A stretch of DNA of 54,583 bases from Streptomyces sp. NRRL WC-3618 (GTDB lineage Bacteria; Actinomycetota; Actinomycetes; Streptomycetales; Streptomycetaceae). The translations under genes and the position numbers were made by a program. Where the stretch lies: the NCBI RefSeq assembly GCF_001280005.1, contig NZ_LGDW01000142.1, positions 1 to 54,583 on the forward strand, in the 5' to 3' direction. Below the pieces are notes generated by a model. That model searched no databases. It was given only the letters and a program-made list of their open reading frames with translations, and was not told where the DNA came from. This document shows, in pieces, positions 8,938 through 17,221 of the stretch. Each line of letters begins with the position of its first letter. Position 1 is the stretch's first letter.

Positions 8938-9876
8938 TCAGCTCGGGCACAGGGGCCAGCCCAACTGGACTTGATCCACAGGCCTTGACGATTCCTCTGC
9001 CTGGACCGCCCCGATGCTCTCGAACGCCCCGCAGTCGTCAAGGGGTTCACGCCGCAGCGTCTGATGGAACCGCTCGACCTTGCCCGTCGTGGTCGGCGAC
9101 GCCAGCTGGGTCAGCCGGTGTGCAATCCCGTTCTCCCGGCAGATCCGGTCGAACAACACCTCACCGCCCTGCCCGAACCGGTCGGTGAACTGCTTCCCGT
9201 TTTCCGTCAGCACCTCTTCCGGCATCCCGAACCTCTGCAAGGCCCCAGCGAACGCCGAGCACACCGCCCGCCCGGTCGCCCGCTCGACCACCGACGCGAT
9301 CACGCAGTACCGGGAATGGTCATCCACCCCGGTCACGACCTTGGCCTCAGATAACTCCCCGGTCACCGGGTCGACGAGCATCACCCCGCCGACGATGTCC
9401 ATCTGCCACAGCTGCATCGGCCGATCCCGCTGCCAACGCCTGTAATCCGACCGCTTCCGCCGCCGCACCCCCGGCTCCACCAGCCCATGCCGCACCAGGA
9501 TCCGATACACCGTCATCCGCGACGGCACCGGCGCCACCGCCCCGGACCGCTCCAGCACATGAGCGATCCGCCGCGGACCCCACCGAGGATGCTTACGCCG
9601 CAGCTCACACACGGCCGCCTCCACCTCGCCAGACACCTGATGCGGACACGACGCCGGCCTACGCGAACGGTCCGCCAGCCCGGCCAGACCGGAGGCCTCA
9701 TACCGGGACCTCCACCCGCTGACCGTCTGCCGGGACACACCAGCCGACACGGCGACCTCCGTCACCGTCGCACCCGCCAGCACCGCCAGAACAGCCCGGT
9801 ATCTCTGCTCGACAACCGACAACTCCACCAGAGCCAATCCCGGCCTCCCGCCACACGCCGACAACGCGCACAGCAA
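8938..9876 (-). CDS. IS481-family transposase, C-terminally truncated
   Basis: The N-terminal helix-turn-helix (TVTEVAVSAGVSRQTVSGW) and second HTH region (RRKHPRWGPRRIAHVL) precede an rve integrase core. The acidic residues are in LWQMDIVGG, TGVDDHSRY and the TTGKVERFHQTLRRE helix. The usual C-terminal tail after FESI (with its D-RPHQ motif) is replaced by an unrelated 20-residue end, so the element is broken and probably inactive. A GTG at 9828 (VELSVVEQRY) is the more usual family start. An imperfect TGTC...GACA sequence at 9918-9943 may be the outer terminal repeat. Confidence 0.75.
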   Translation of the reverse strand: MLCALSACGGRPGLALVELSVVEQRYRAVLAVLAGATVTEVAVSAGVSRQTVSGWRSRYEASGLAGLADRSRRPASCPHQVSGEVEAAVCELRRKHPRWGPRRIAHVLERSGAVAPVPSRMTVYRILVRHGLVEPGVRRRKRSDYRRWQRDRPMQLWQMDIVGGVMLVDPVTGELSEAKVVTGVDDHSRYCVIASVVERATGRAVCSAFAGALQRFGMPEEVLTENGKQFTDRFGQGGEVLFDRICRENGIAHRLTQLASPTTTGKVERFHQTLRREPLDDCGAFESIGAVQAEESSRPVDQVQLGWPLCPS

Positions 9877-10180
9877 AGCCGATCACGGCCACCGTCAACC
9901 ATCAGCTGGGATCGAAGTGTCAAGCATCTCCCGGGACCGGACAAGCCCCAGCAGACCGACTGAGTTACAACTTTCTCTACTGGTTCAAGTGTGGCTCGCT
10001 CCGCTCCCCGCGCGCGGCACGGCCCCCGGCCGGGCCTGCGCTCCTGCCTCCGTCCCGCTCCAGCCCGGCCGGCACCCGCGCCGCGGTCACAGCAATCAGC
10101 CGCCACGGTACCGAGAAAGGTCAACGCTGCTCAGTCGAAGCCGAGGCCGATAGCTGCTCCCCTGGCAGCTCGGGAGGAAA
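9877..10180. other. Intergenic stretch between IS481 and the AIPR gene
   Basis: No gene is seen. It holds the probable outer end of IS481 (around 9918-9943) and a sharp change in base composition: GC-rich to about 10160, then AT-rich inside the AIPR gene. No terminator was identified. Confidence 0.4.
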
Positions 10181-11914
10181 TCATCGGTCAATCCTGAAAC
10201 GCCGCATCGCAATAGTCGCTTGACGCAACCTAACTGTGAAGTCCTGACTGCGGGCCACTTTGTCGATGCCCTGAGCTCTGTTCCCTCTGAGCGTCGCACG
10301 GTATTCGCGATCGAGGAGATTCGTCATTGCCCCCAGAAGGGCATCCGTCAGATGCTCGGTTCTCACATTTAGAAGATCTCTTTGAGTAGGCCTCCTCAAA
10401 CGTGTCAGAGTAAATGAACCCATGTACGCAAGATGATATCGCCAGTTTTCTGCGGTATCGCCTAGTAGCGGGCGATCTTCGGTGTAGTCAGCAAGAAATT
10501 CGCCGACCCGTACATGTACATCAAGTACCAACTTGAAGAGGTCGATATCATTGTCAGTAGAGAAGACTTTATAGTAGTGCGAGTCATCCAATAGCAGTGT
10601 TTCCGAGTACTTAAGCGCGGTGTGAGGTTCCCCTACAATGAGTGCTGTATATTCTCGGGCAAGTCGCGACATGGAGACAACTTGTTCAAGAGGGAATCCC
10701 AAATTCTTGTAGTAATTCGCCCGACGCTCGTAGTAGTAGCCGTCTCGTGCCAGCGACTCCTCAATGTCTTTCTGGATCTTTTCGGTGGCACGCAGGGCGC
10801 CTGGTGGGAGCTGTGTTTGGCTATTGGTCGCACGGATGATCACATCCCTTGCCCGCCCGGAAGCCGGCGGGACCATGACCCTTACGAGGACCGATCGATC
10901 GTTATGTTGCCCACTATTCTGGAAATGATTGAAAATTTCATGGCTCGTCTGCAGACCATTAACGATCTGAGGATCCCTGATTACGATCTTCTTTCCAGCG
11001 ATCCTGACTTCCTCGGCAACGATGGTCACGCCATTGTTGAACCACCAGAAGTCTTCGCGATGACTGGACTTTAGAGTCTCCTCAATAGCAGTGTTTACCG
11101 ACGTCCGTCCCGCATAATCCCTGACGTTCGACTCGAACAATTCGAGACGCAATGCCCCATTGCCTGAAGTGATGAATTTGTAATATTCATCTAGACGCAC
11201 CAGACAGACGTAACCTTCGCCGAGTGCAGTACCCATAGGTGTCTCTGTAAACACCATTTCAGATACAACCACGGCGCCGCGAGCCGACAACGCTCTAAGT
11301 TCTGCAGCGCCCAGATACTCGACGCCGCATTGTGTTTCGGATGCAACCTTCGCCAACTCGCGAGCGAGCCTGTTCCCTTTCGCCCGAACGTTAGGGTGTG
11401 GCTGCTCTGCGGATCGAGTGGCGTAAATTACCCTGATTGACACATTCGGAAAAGAGGAGGCGAGCGCCTCTAGGACATTGAGGAATCGGCCGGTGCGGTC
11501 CAAAAGTTTTGCATTGGTCGATTCGGATAACTCTTGGATATTGCGATCCATGTCCAGCAGCAAGGGCAAGTGGTAATGCAACTTCTCGAAAGCAGTCTCT
11601 TGATATCCAGGAGATGTTTTTGCCTGTAGGATTACTAGCTCGATCTTGTTGGCTCGAACGGTTACGTGCCGCTCGATATTCGCTGAAACATAGCGATCGT
11701 CGACAAAAACCCAAAGGCCGTCAATGCCGCAGTCGTGAGACCCATCAACGATGCCATCTCTGAGCTCATCAATATCCAGATCTAGGTCCTGCAGGGCTGT
11801 ACTCGCCGCAAAATAATTGAAGAAATCGTCCATCTTCTGGTTTGGCGCAAGTCGGTTCCGTTGATCTTCAAGGATGCGGTCGAGCAGGCGTTGATCATTG
11901 CTCTTCACGGCCAT
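10181..11914 (-). CDS. AIPR-family abortive phage infection protein
   Basis: The C-terminal half has the AIPR hallmarks FWWFNNGVTIVAEE and IVNGLQTSHEIF (about residues 300-355), followed by RATNSQTQL. The N-terminal part has a nuclease-like pattern: GIDG (D65), then ELVILQAK (K99), resembling a PD-(D/E)xK core. Expected role: phage-triggered nucleic-acid cleavage causing abortive infection. I chose the ATG at 11914, giving 577 aa with a GGGGGG stretch upstream. The frame is open to an ATG at 12085, but the extra 57 residues look non-conserved. Base composition and codon use (many A/T third positions) differ strongly from the neighbours, so recent horizontal transfer is likely. It stands alone, with no obvious methylase partner. 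Confidence 0.8.
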   Translation of the reverse strand: MAVKSNDQRLLDRILEDQRNRLAPNQKMDDFFNYFAASTALQDLDLDIDELRDGIVDGSHDCGIDGLWVFVDDRYVSANIERHVTVRANKIELVILQAKTSPGYQETAFEKLHYHLPLLLDMDRNIQELSESTNAKLLDRTGRFLNVLEALASSFPNVSIRVIYATRSAEQPHPNVRAKGNRLARELAKVASETQCGVEYLGAAELRALSARGAVVVSEMVFTETPMGTALGEGYVCLVRLDEYYKFITSGNGALRLELFESNVRDYAGRTSVNTAIEETLKSSHREDFWWFNNGVTIVAEEVRIAGKKIVIRDPQIVNGLQTSHEIFNHFQNSGQHNDRSVLVRVMVPPASGRARDVIIRATNSQTQLPPGALRATEKIQKDIEESLARDGYYYERRANYYKNLGFPLEQVVSMSRLAREYTALIVGEPHTALKYSETLLLDDSHYYKVFSTDNDIDLFKLVLDVHVRVGEFLADYTEDRPLLGDTAENWRYHLAYMGSFTLTRLRRPTQRDLLNVRTEHLTDALLGAMTNLLDREYRATLRGNRAQGIDKVARSQDFTVRLRQATIAMRRFRIDR

Positions 11915-12686
11915 CTGCAGAGCCCCCCACGTGATCTCTCTGACTACGCAAGCTTCCATTCTGGCGATGAGGCACACCTGCCGCAAGACACCTGGGCAGA
12001 GTTCGACGCCCACCAAGGTTCGAACTGTTGAGCACATCCAGTACTGCTGAATTTCGGTCTGTGGATCGCAGCGACCAAACATCACCTCCGCGCCGACCTC
12101 TACGCCGGAGACAGCACTGCGGCGGCCCAGACCGAGGACAACCGCCCCTTCGTCCGATTCTCCAGTTGAGAGCCCTTGGAGGTGAGCAGTTCCAGGTTGT
12201 CCACGGGCCTGCCGCCGTGGCTTGCTCCGGTCGACGGCCTCGGTAGCGTGACTGAGGCCAGTGGGGGGCAGCGAGGCATACGCGTGCGTGGTCAGTCGGC
12301 GTACCCGCCGCCGTGGCTGGCTGTCGTCGGCTGAGCTTCAAGCGGCCCGCATGGAAGCTGTCCGTAGGGAGGCGCCTACCCGTCTCAAGGAGACGGCCAG
12401 CGCCGACGTACTGACCTCCACGGCTTTAGCCGCGTCAGTTTCCGTCTCATTCAGCCCCGTTCACGGCCGTTCAGGCGAGACCACAAGTCGGCTGCGATCC
12501 ACGAGCCAGCCGCCCATGAACTCAGGTGAACGACCCTGTACACGGCCCGGCGAGGCACCACCACAGTTGGAAAGCGTGTTGGCGGACCCGTCTCTCGAAG
12601 TCAACACACAGCACAGATAAAGCCGTTGCCCCGCGACGTACACGCGTCCAACCGTCACCTCACCGCACCCATCCTCCAATGGCCGG
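11915..12686. other. Intergenic region between the two defence-type genes
   Basis: No convincing gene is found; the short frames here lack ribosome sites and protein-like composition. The AIPR frame is open back to 12085. Between 12566 and 12605 the sequence resembles the 3' half of a tRNA-Ser(GGA) (GTTGGAAAGCGTGTTGGCGG), a possible relic of an integration site. Confidence 0.35.
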
Positions 12687-13382
12687 TCAAGACAGGGCAG
12701 TGGGCCGACGCGGCGGAGGAATACGATCCAGCAGATCCCACAACGGACGGGAACCGGCAGCCCATTCGCCCAGCGTGCGGCGGTCGACGAGGTGGATGCC
12801 GTGTTCCTTGCCCCACGGAATGGCCTTCGACGTGAAGCGGCCGTTGGTGAGGACGACGGCGATGTCCGCCCCGTGGATCTGTCGTGCGGTGCCGTTGACC
12901 TGTTGGAGTACGCCGACCCCGACCGCCGCACCGCGCTCCCCGTCCCGGCGGTGCTTGCACTGGATGGCCCAGACGCGACCGGAGGGGTCGACAGCCCGGA
13001 CGTCGCACGCGTTGTCGCCGGCGCCACCGAGTTGCTCGGCCTGGCAGCCATCCCTGCGCATCAGGTCCCGTACGGCGAACTCGAAGGCCCGGTGGTCCAG
13101 TTCGTCGAGCTGGGCGATCCGCAGCCGTAGAGCCTGGGCCCGCACACGCTCCCACTCGGCTCGCTGCCGTTTTTGCTGGAGCCAGAGGCCGCCGCCGACG
13201 GCGCCGATCAGTGCTGCGAGGACGAGGATCCACCAGTGCGCAAGGAGCCACTGCACGGCGGCGACCACGACCGTGACGCCGATAACCGCAGCCGCCAGCA
13301 GCGCAACCCCCTCGCCCTGCCTTCTGGAACGGCGGACCGGACGTCGCCGCCCCGTACGCCGCACCGGCCGGCGACGGCTCAT
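12687..13382 (-). CDS. Membrane-anchored Mrr-like restriction endonuclease
   Basis: The start at 13382 (MSRRRPVRRTGRRRP) gives 231 residues; a longer frame to 13580 has no support. After a very basic N-terminus come two transmembrane helices (about residues 25-46 and 49-68), a charged helix, then an Mrr-type nuclease domain. The catalytic pattern is LDHRAFEFAVRDLMRR, GDNACDVRAV (D127) and WAIQCKH (Q141, K143), with a later DIAVVLTNGRFTSKA strand. Mrr proteins cut modified or foreign DNA, and the membrane anchor would place the nuclease at the inner face. It lies about 0.8 kb from the AIPR gene on the same strand. Codon use is typical of Streptomyces, unlike AIPR. Confidence 0.75.
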   Translation of the reverse strand: MSRRRPVRRTGRRRPVRRSRRQGEGVALLAAAVIGVTVVVAAVQWLLAHWWILVLAALIGAVGGGLWLQQKRQRAEWERVRAQALRLRIAQLDELDHRAFEFAVRDLMRRDGCQAEQLGGAGDNACDVRAVDPSGRVWAIQCKHRRDGERGAAVGVGVLQQVNGTARQIHGADIAVVLTNGRFTSKAIPWGKEHGIHLVDRRTLGEWAAGSRPLWDLLDRIPPPRRPTALS

Positions 13383-13664
13383 CGGGCCCCGCCACACTGC
13401 ACCAGAGCGCTGGCCCCAGGACCGCCTGCGACCGTGACCCAACGGCCCGATCCGGAACCGGAGGGGGCACGTGCCCCCTCCGCCACACGGCCGCGAACGT
13501 ACCCGTTCCCCTGTATCAGCATCAATGAACTCCCCCTCTGTCCAACGCTGTTGGCGCGCTCCGGGCGCAAACCACGGCACAGCCGCGCACCAACGACAGT
13601 AAGTCAGATGGTGATCACGGGAAGTATCGCGTTTTCGGACAAGGTGCCTGCCAAAAGCACCTGC

Positions 13665-14102
13665 CTACGCGGGCCAGGCATCGGCGACCACGAACGACAC
13701 CACCGTCCCGCCGAGGCAACTGGGCCCGGAGCTCCACGAGTCGGCGATGGCGTCGACCAGGAGCAATCCGCGTCCGTGTGCGTCGGCGGCATCCGGGCGA
13801 CGCATCCGCACGCTCGCAGGGAACCCGGGGTTGTGCACCTCGATGCGGAGTGAGGTCCCGTCACGGAACCACTCCACTCGTACGAGCCACGTCTCGTCCG
13901 ACCGCCCGTAGACGATGGCGTTGGTCACCAGCTCCGAGATCATCAGCGCACAGTCGTCGACCGAACAGGCTGGGTTGTACGGGGTGATGAACTTCCGAAA
14001 CCAACGCCGGGCCCGAGGTACGGACTCCGCGACGGGGTGCAGGGTCATCGCCCCGAGTCGCGGTGACTCCTCGGAGGGGAAGCGGTCGATCGTATAGGCC
14101 AT
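13665..14102 (-). CDS. RsbW-like ATP-binding regulatory protein
   Basis: A 145-residue HATPase_c protein of the anti-sigma/serine-kinase type. The N box is in CALMISELVTNAIVYG, the G1 region is HNPGF and the G2-like region is AHGRGLLLVDAIAD. An AAGGAG ribosome site precedes the ATG at 14102. Such proteins in Streptomyces bind anti-sigma antagonists or sigma factors. No partner STAS gene is adjacent. Its upstream region carries two copies of the AGTGGC-N4-GCCACT site that also appears before the GntR gene, so the GntR protein may control it. Confidence 0.75.
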   Translation of the reverse strand: MAYTIDRFPSEESPRLGAMTLHPVAESVPRARRWFRKFITPYNPACSVDDCALMISELVTNAIVYGRSDETWLVRVEWFRDGTSLRIEVHNPGFPASVRMRRPDAADAHGRGLLLVDAIADSWSSGPSCLGGTVVSFVVADAWPA

Positions 14103-14200
14103 CCGCGCTCACTCCTTGCCGCTGCCTTCGCAGTCGAGGCAGCGCCGTCTCGATGCGGCACGGGCACGGCGGTCGCCGATCTGTCGCCATGCCCTTCACT

Positions 14201-14241
14201 AAGTGGCCTTAGCCACTTAGTGGATAGTGGCATTGGCCACT
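14201..14241. promoter_or_regulatory. Two GntR-type operators
   Basis: AAGTGGC-N4-GCCACTT (14201-14218) and AGTGGC-N4-GCCACT (14226-14241) are dyads with the same half-site and spacer length. They lie 100-140 bp upstream of the ATPase gene at 14102 and just after the end of the GntR gene. A related dyad lies in the GntR promoter. Confidence 0.65.
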
Positions 14242-14293
14242 TGACCGGCGCAAGCCGTTCAGCACGACTGCCGATCCGTTCGAACGGGAGATG

Positions 14294-15034
14294 TCAGGTG
14301 AGCGGATATCCCTGTTCGAACGCCCAGCGATGCGGGGGATAGGTGGCTTCGGCAAACTCCAACGGCCGGTCCTGGAGGTCGAAGACGACATGATTTACGA
14401 TCAACACCGCCGACCCCGGCTCCAGTTGAAGGTCGGCTGCTTCATCAGCCGTGGCGCTCCGCGCACACATCCGGTCCTCGGCGTAACTGCCCTGCCGTCC
14501 GGTCATCTTCTCGACGTACATCAATGTGCCCTCCTGGATCCGTTCAGGATCGAGGAGCTTGGGCGCGCGTTGACCAACATCCGGCGCGAACCATGACGTG
14601 GACAGAGTGATGGGGCCGGCCTGGTCGTTGGTGACCCGTCGCCGGTGCACCGCCCGGCGGTCCTTGAGCAGGCCCAACGCCTCGACAACATGATCCGGCG
14701 CGTCGAGCCAGCCGGTCGACGTGATCACCGCGTACTCGCCGGGCGTGTAGATCTTGCCGGTCTGCCGGGCCCGCCCATACAACTCCCGGGCCCGTCGGTT
14801 GACTTCGAGATTCCGGACGTACGTCCCTGATCCCTGCCGCTTCTCGACGAGCCCTTGATGACTCAGCGCCTCCAACGACCGCGCCGCCGTCGGCCGGGAC
14901 ACCTTCCAGTCCGCCGCCAACTGCCGTTCCGAGGGGACCTCGTCCCCGGCCCGCAGGTCACCCCGAAGGATCTGATCGCGGATGAAGTGCGCGATCTGGA
15001 GGTACTTCGGTTGCGTCTCCTCGATCTGAGGCAT
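14294..15034 (-). CDS. GntR-family regulator (HutC/UTRA subfamily)
   Basis: The 246-residue protein has an N-terminal winged helix (KYLQIAHFIRDQILRGDLRAG, then ERQLAADWKVSRPTAARSLE, about residues 10-75). The C-terminal UTRA ligand-binding domain (about 85-240) includes RRVTNDQAGPITLSTSWF and FAEATYPPHRWAF. It probably represses its own gene and the divergent DUF1152 gene through the dyad at 15051-15073, and perhaps the ATPase gene at 14102. The ligand cannot be deduced from the sequence. Confidence 0.85.
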   Translation of the reverse strand: MPQIEETQPKYLQIAHFIRDQILRGDLRAGDEVPSERQLAADWKVSRPTAARSLEALSHQGLVEKRQGSGTYVRNLEVNRRARELYGRARQTGKIYTPGEYAVITSTGWLDAPDHVVEALGLLKDRRAVHRRRVTNDQAGPITLSTSWFAPDVGQRAPKLLDPERIQEGTLMYVEKMTGRQGSYAEDRMCARSATADEAADLQLEPGSAVLIVNHVVFDLQDRPLEFAEATYPPHRWAFEQGYPLT

Positions 15035-15050
15035 CCACCCTCCCGGTCCA

Positions 15051-15073
15051 AGTGGCTAAAGCCTCTAGCCACT
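15051..15073. promoter_or_regulatory. GntR operator in the divergent promoter
   Basis: AGTGGCTA (15051-15058) and TAGCCACT (15066-15073) are perfect 8-bp arms with a 7-bp spacer. The site is 17 bp upstream of the GntR start and 42 bp upstream of the DUF1152 start, which is ideal for controlling both genes. Confidence 0.7.
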
Positions 15074-15114
15074 ATAGAGTGAACGACCAGCACCCCACCC
15101 CGTACGCTGATTCC

Positions 15115-16206
15115 ATGACGAGGTTGATCGTCGCAGCAGGCGGAGGAGGAGACGCAGTCGCCGCCGCCATGCTGGACGCCGCCCTCTACAGCGCCGGCCC
15201 GGATCACGAGACGGTGATCCTCACATACGCGTGGGACCGCCTCCTGATCGACCCGGTGCCGGGCCCAAGAGGGCCGGACAACTTCACCGGCCTCGAACAG
15301 ATCACCCCGGCGGTGTGGGCGGTACCGGCGAAGGCCCGCCCGATCGCCCCGGCGGGGTCCACGCTCCCCCGCCTCGCGGCAGAACTCCCGCACACGTTCG
15401 CACTGATCGATCCTCACCACGGCGTCGAGGGCGTCACCCGCCAACTCGAAGAACTCGTCGTCCACTTGGAGCCGACATCTATCGACCTCCTGGACGTAGG
15501 CGGCGACATCCTCGCCCGAGGCGACGAACCGACGCTGCAGAGCCCACTCGCCGACGCCCTGACGCTCGCCGCCTGCTGCCAGGTGAACGCACCCATCCGG
15601 CTCCTGGTCGCAGGTCCTGGCCTGGACGGCGAGCTCCCGCTCGACGACCTGCACGGCATGCTCGGCCCACTCGTCCACACCTTCACGACGACGGACGTGG
15701 AACCGGTCGCCTCGGTCCTGGAGTGGCACCCGTCCGAGGCGACCGGGATGCTCGCGGCGACAGCCCGAGGCGTACGAGGGACATGCGAAGTGCGGGACGC
15801 CGGCTTCCCTGTTGCCCTCGCCGCCGAAGGCCCGACCGTCCACGAAGTCGACCTGGACGAGGCCCTGAACCGTAACCGACTCGCCCGCGCGATCCAGGCG
15901 ACCGTGAGCCTGGACGAGGTCGAGGCATGCTGTCGCGAAGTCTGCGGCTCCTCGGAGATCGACTACGAGCGGGAGAAGGCCGCTCGATTGAAGGACCAGC
16001 CGGCCGGGAAACTCGATCCTGGCACCGTGCTGGCCCAGCTCGCCGAGTTCGAGGATGAGGCACGGAGCCGCGGAGTCACCCACACGACGTTCCGGCACAT
16101 CACTGAGGCACTGAATCTTCACGGCTCGCAGCGTGGCGATCTGCGCCAACTGCTCATCGGTCGCAGCCCGGAGCAGTACACAGCGCCTTTGTGGCGGATC
16201 GCGTGA
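15115..16206 (+). CDS. DUF1152 family protein
   Basis: The start at 15115 gives MTRLIVAAGGGGDAVAAAML, the Gly-rich N-terminus typical of DUF1152 proteins, which probably bind a nucleotide or a nucleotide-sugar-like ligand. Other family-like stretches are LIDPHHGVEGVTRQL and IDLLDVGGDILARGDEPTLQSPLADA, where DVGGD plus E look like an active or metal site. It has 363 residues and no signal peptide, so it is cytosolic. It is transcribed divergently from the GntR gene across a shared operator. Enzymatic role unknown; a kinase/phosphatase-like or sugar-processing role is only a guess. Confidence 0.75.
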   Translation: MTRLIVAAGGGGDAVAAAMLDAALYSAGPDHETVILTYAWDRLLIDPVPGPRGPDNFTGLEQITPAVWAVPAKARPIAPAGSTLPRLAAELPHTFALIDPHHGVEGVTRQLEELVVHLEPTSIDLLDVGGDILARGDEPTLQSPLADALTLAACCQVNAPIRLLVAGPGLDGELPLDDLHGMLGPLVHTFTTTDVEPVASVLEWHPSEATGMLAATARGVRGTCEVRDAGFPVALAAEGPTVHEVDLDEALNRNRLARAIQATVSLDEVEACCREVCGSSEIDYEREKAARLKDQPAGKLDPGTVLAQLAEFEDEARSRGVTHTTFRHITEALNLHGSQRGDLRQLLIGRSPEQYTAPLWRIA

Positions 16207-16276
16207 GCGACGGCCGCAACTTCCGGGGCCACTCGGGCGACTGAAGCACCAGGCCGAGCACGCACCCGGCCGACGC

Positions 16277-16720
16277 TCAGAGCGGAAGGTCGTCCGGCAG
16301 TACCCGGAACGCCTTGTGGTGGCTCAACGGGCGTACGGCGCGGAAGTCGCGGCGGTCGAGGGTGAGGATCGCGTCGGTGTCGTAGTCGGAGGCGAGTGCC
16401 ACGTTCACCGCGTCGGCCAGGTCCAGGTCCAGCGCGCCGTATCTGACACGGACGGACTGGGCCGTGCCCAAGTGGGCCTCCGTGATCTCCGGCATGACGA
16501 CGCGGCCTCTGCTCATCCAGCGCCGGATGTCGTCGACCGCGCTCACGGCGGCCTCGCGCCCGAGTTCGCGCGTGGCCACATGGTCGAGCTCGGCCAGCAG
16601 GAGTGGCGACATGACCAGGAGTCCCGCGGCCAGGATCGCCTCGTTCGCCGCACCGTGCTCGGGGTGGGTCGCGTCCAGCGCGGCCAGCAGGCCGGAGGTG
16701 TCAGCGATGACGATGATCAC
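16277..16720 (-). CDS. vapC: PIN-domain toxin (VapC)
   Basis: The 147-residue PIN ribonuclease has its acidic residues in IADTSGLLAAL (D near position 7), LLLAELDHVA (E), DLDLADAVNVALA (D) and ILTLDRRDF (D). This is a full quartet, so it should be an active Mg-dependent RNase, probably cutting tRNA or rRNA. It overlaps the antitoxin gene by 4 bp (ATGA), so the two are translationally coupled. Confidence 0.8.
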   Translation of the reverse strand: MIIVIADTSGLLAALDATHPEHGAANEAILAAGLLVMSPLLLAELDHVATRELGREAAVSAVDDIRRWMSRGRVVMPEITEAHLGTAQSVRVRYGALDLDLADAVNVALASDYDTDAILTLDRRDFRAVRPLSHHKAFRVLPDDLPL

Positions 16721-16989
16721 GTGGCGCTTCCCGAACGCGGACCGGCGTCCGTCTCCCCGCGCACCGCGTCGGCGACCGTGTCGCGGACCTCGGCCTTGGA
16801 CGGCGTACGGCCCGACCCGTCAAAGGTCCGCGAGAACAGGGGCTCGTCCCAGACGCGGTTCGCCATGGCCGCGAGGTGAATCCCCTGGCGGATGATCTCG
16901 GCCTCGCTTATCCCACGACGCTTGGCGGCCTCTTTGATGATCGCCAGGTCTTCGGGGTCGGCGTAGACGTTCGTGCGCTTCATGGACAT
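16717..16989 (-). CDS. vapB: Ribbon-helix-helix antitoxin (VapB)
   Basis: The N-terminus MSMKRTNVYADPEDLAIIKEAAKRRGISEAEIIRQGIH is a classic RHH DNA-binding fold (quoted across two helices; key residues T6-N-V-Y strand and the EAEIIRQ helix). The acidic C-terminal tail should wrap the toxin. The start is 16989 or 16983; neither has a good ribosome site, so a leaderless or near-leaderless mRNA is likely. Two ATGTACCA repeats overlap the start and the region just upstream and are the likely autoregulatory operator. Confidence 0.75.
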   Translation of the reverse strand: MSMKRTNVYADPEDLAIIKEAAKRRGISEAEIIRQGIHLAAMANRVWDEPLFSRTFDGSGRTPSKAEVRDTVADAVRGETDAGPRSGSAT

Positions 16990-17013
16990 GTACCAAGAGT
17001 AGTTCATGTACCA
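16987..17013 (-). promoter_or_regulatory. VapBC operator: direct repeats
   Basis: CATGTACCA occurs at 16987-16995 and again at 17005-17013, 18 bp apart. A weaker ATGTATAT follows near 17020. The repeats overlap the antitoxin start and probable promoter, as expected for RHH autorepression. Confidence 0.5.
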
Positions 17014-17221
17014 GATTGATGTATATCGGGGGTTTGGTTGCGGGAAGCCGGGAAGCCGCTCCCCCCGAACATCACCTCCAGCCGCCTTCCCCCGGCTGCC
17101 CGAATGCTTGGCCGTCCGCTTGGGTCGGCCGCTACAACCCGGGGTGTGCCTCGGTCGTCTCACATGGCGTCACTGAATTCTGATTCAGTCTCAAGTACCC
17201 ATGTGAACCCGGAGGTTACGC

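Noticed and set aside
12261..12620. Plus-strand open frame of 119 codons near the AIPR gene
   Set aside because: No ribosome site, no recognisable domain, basic low-similarity composition; probably non-coding.
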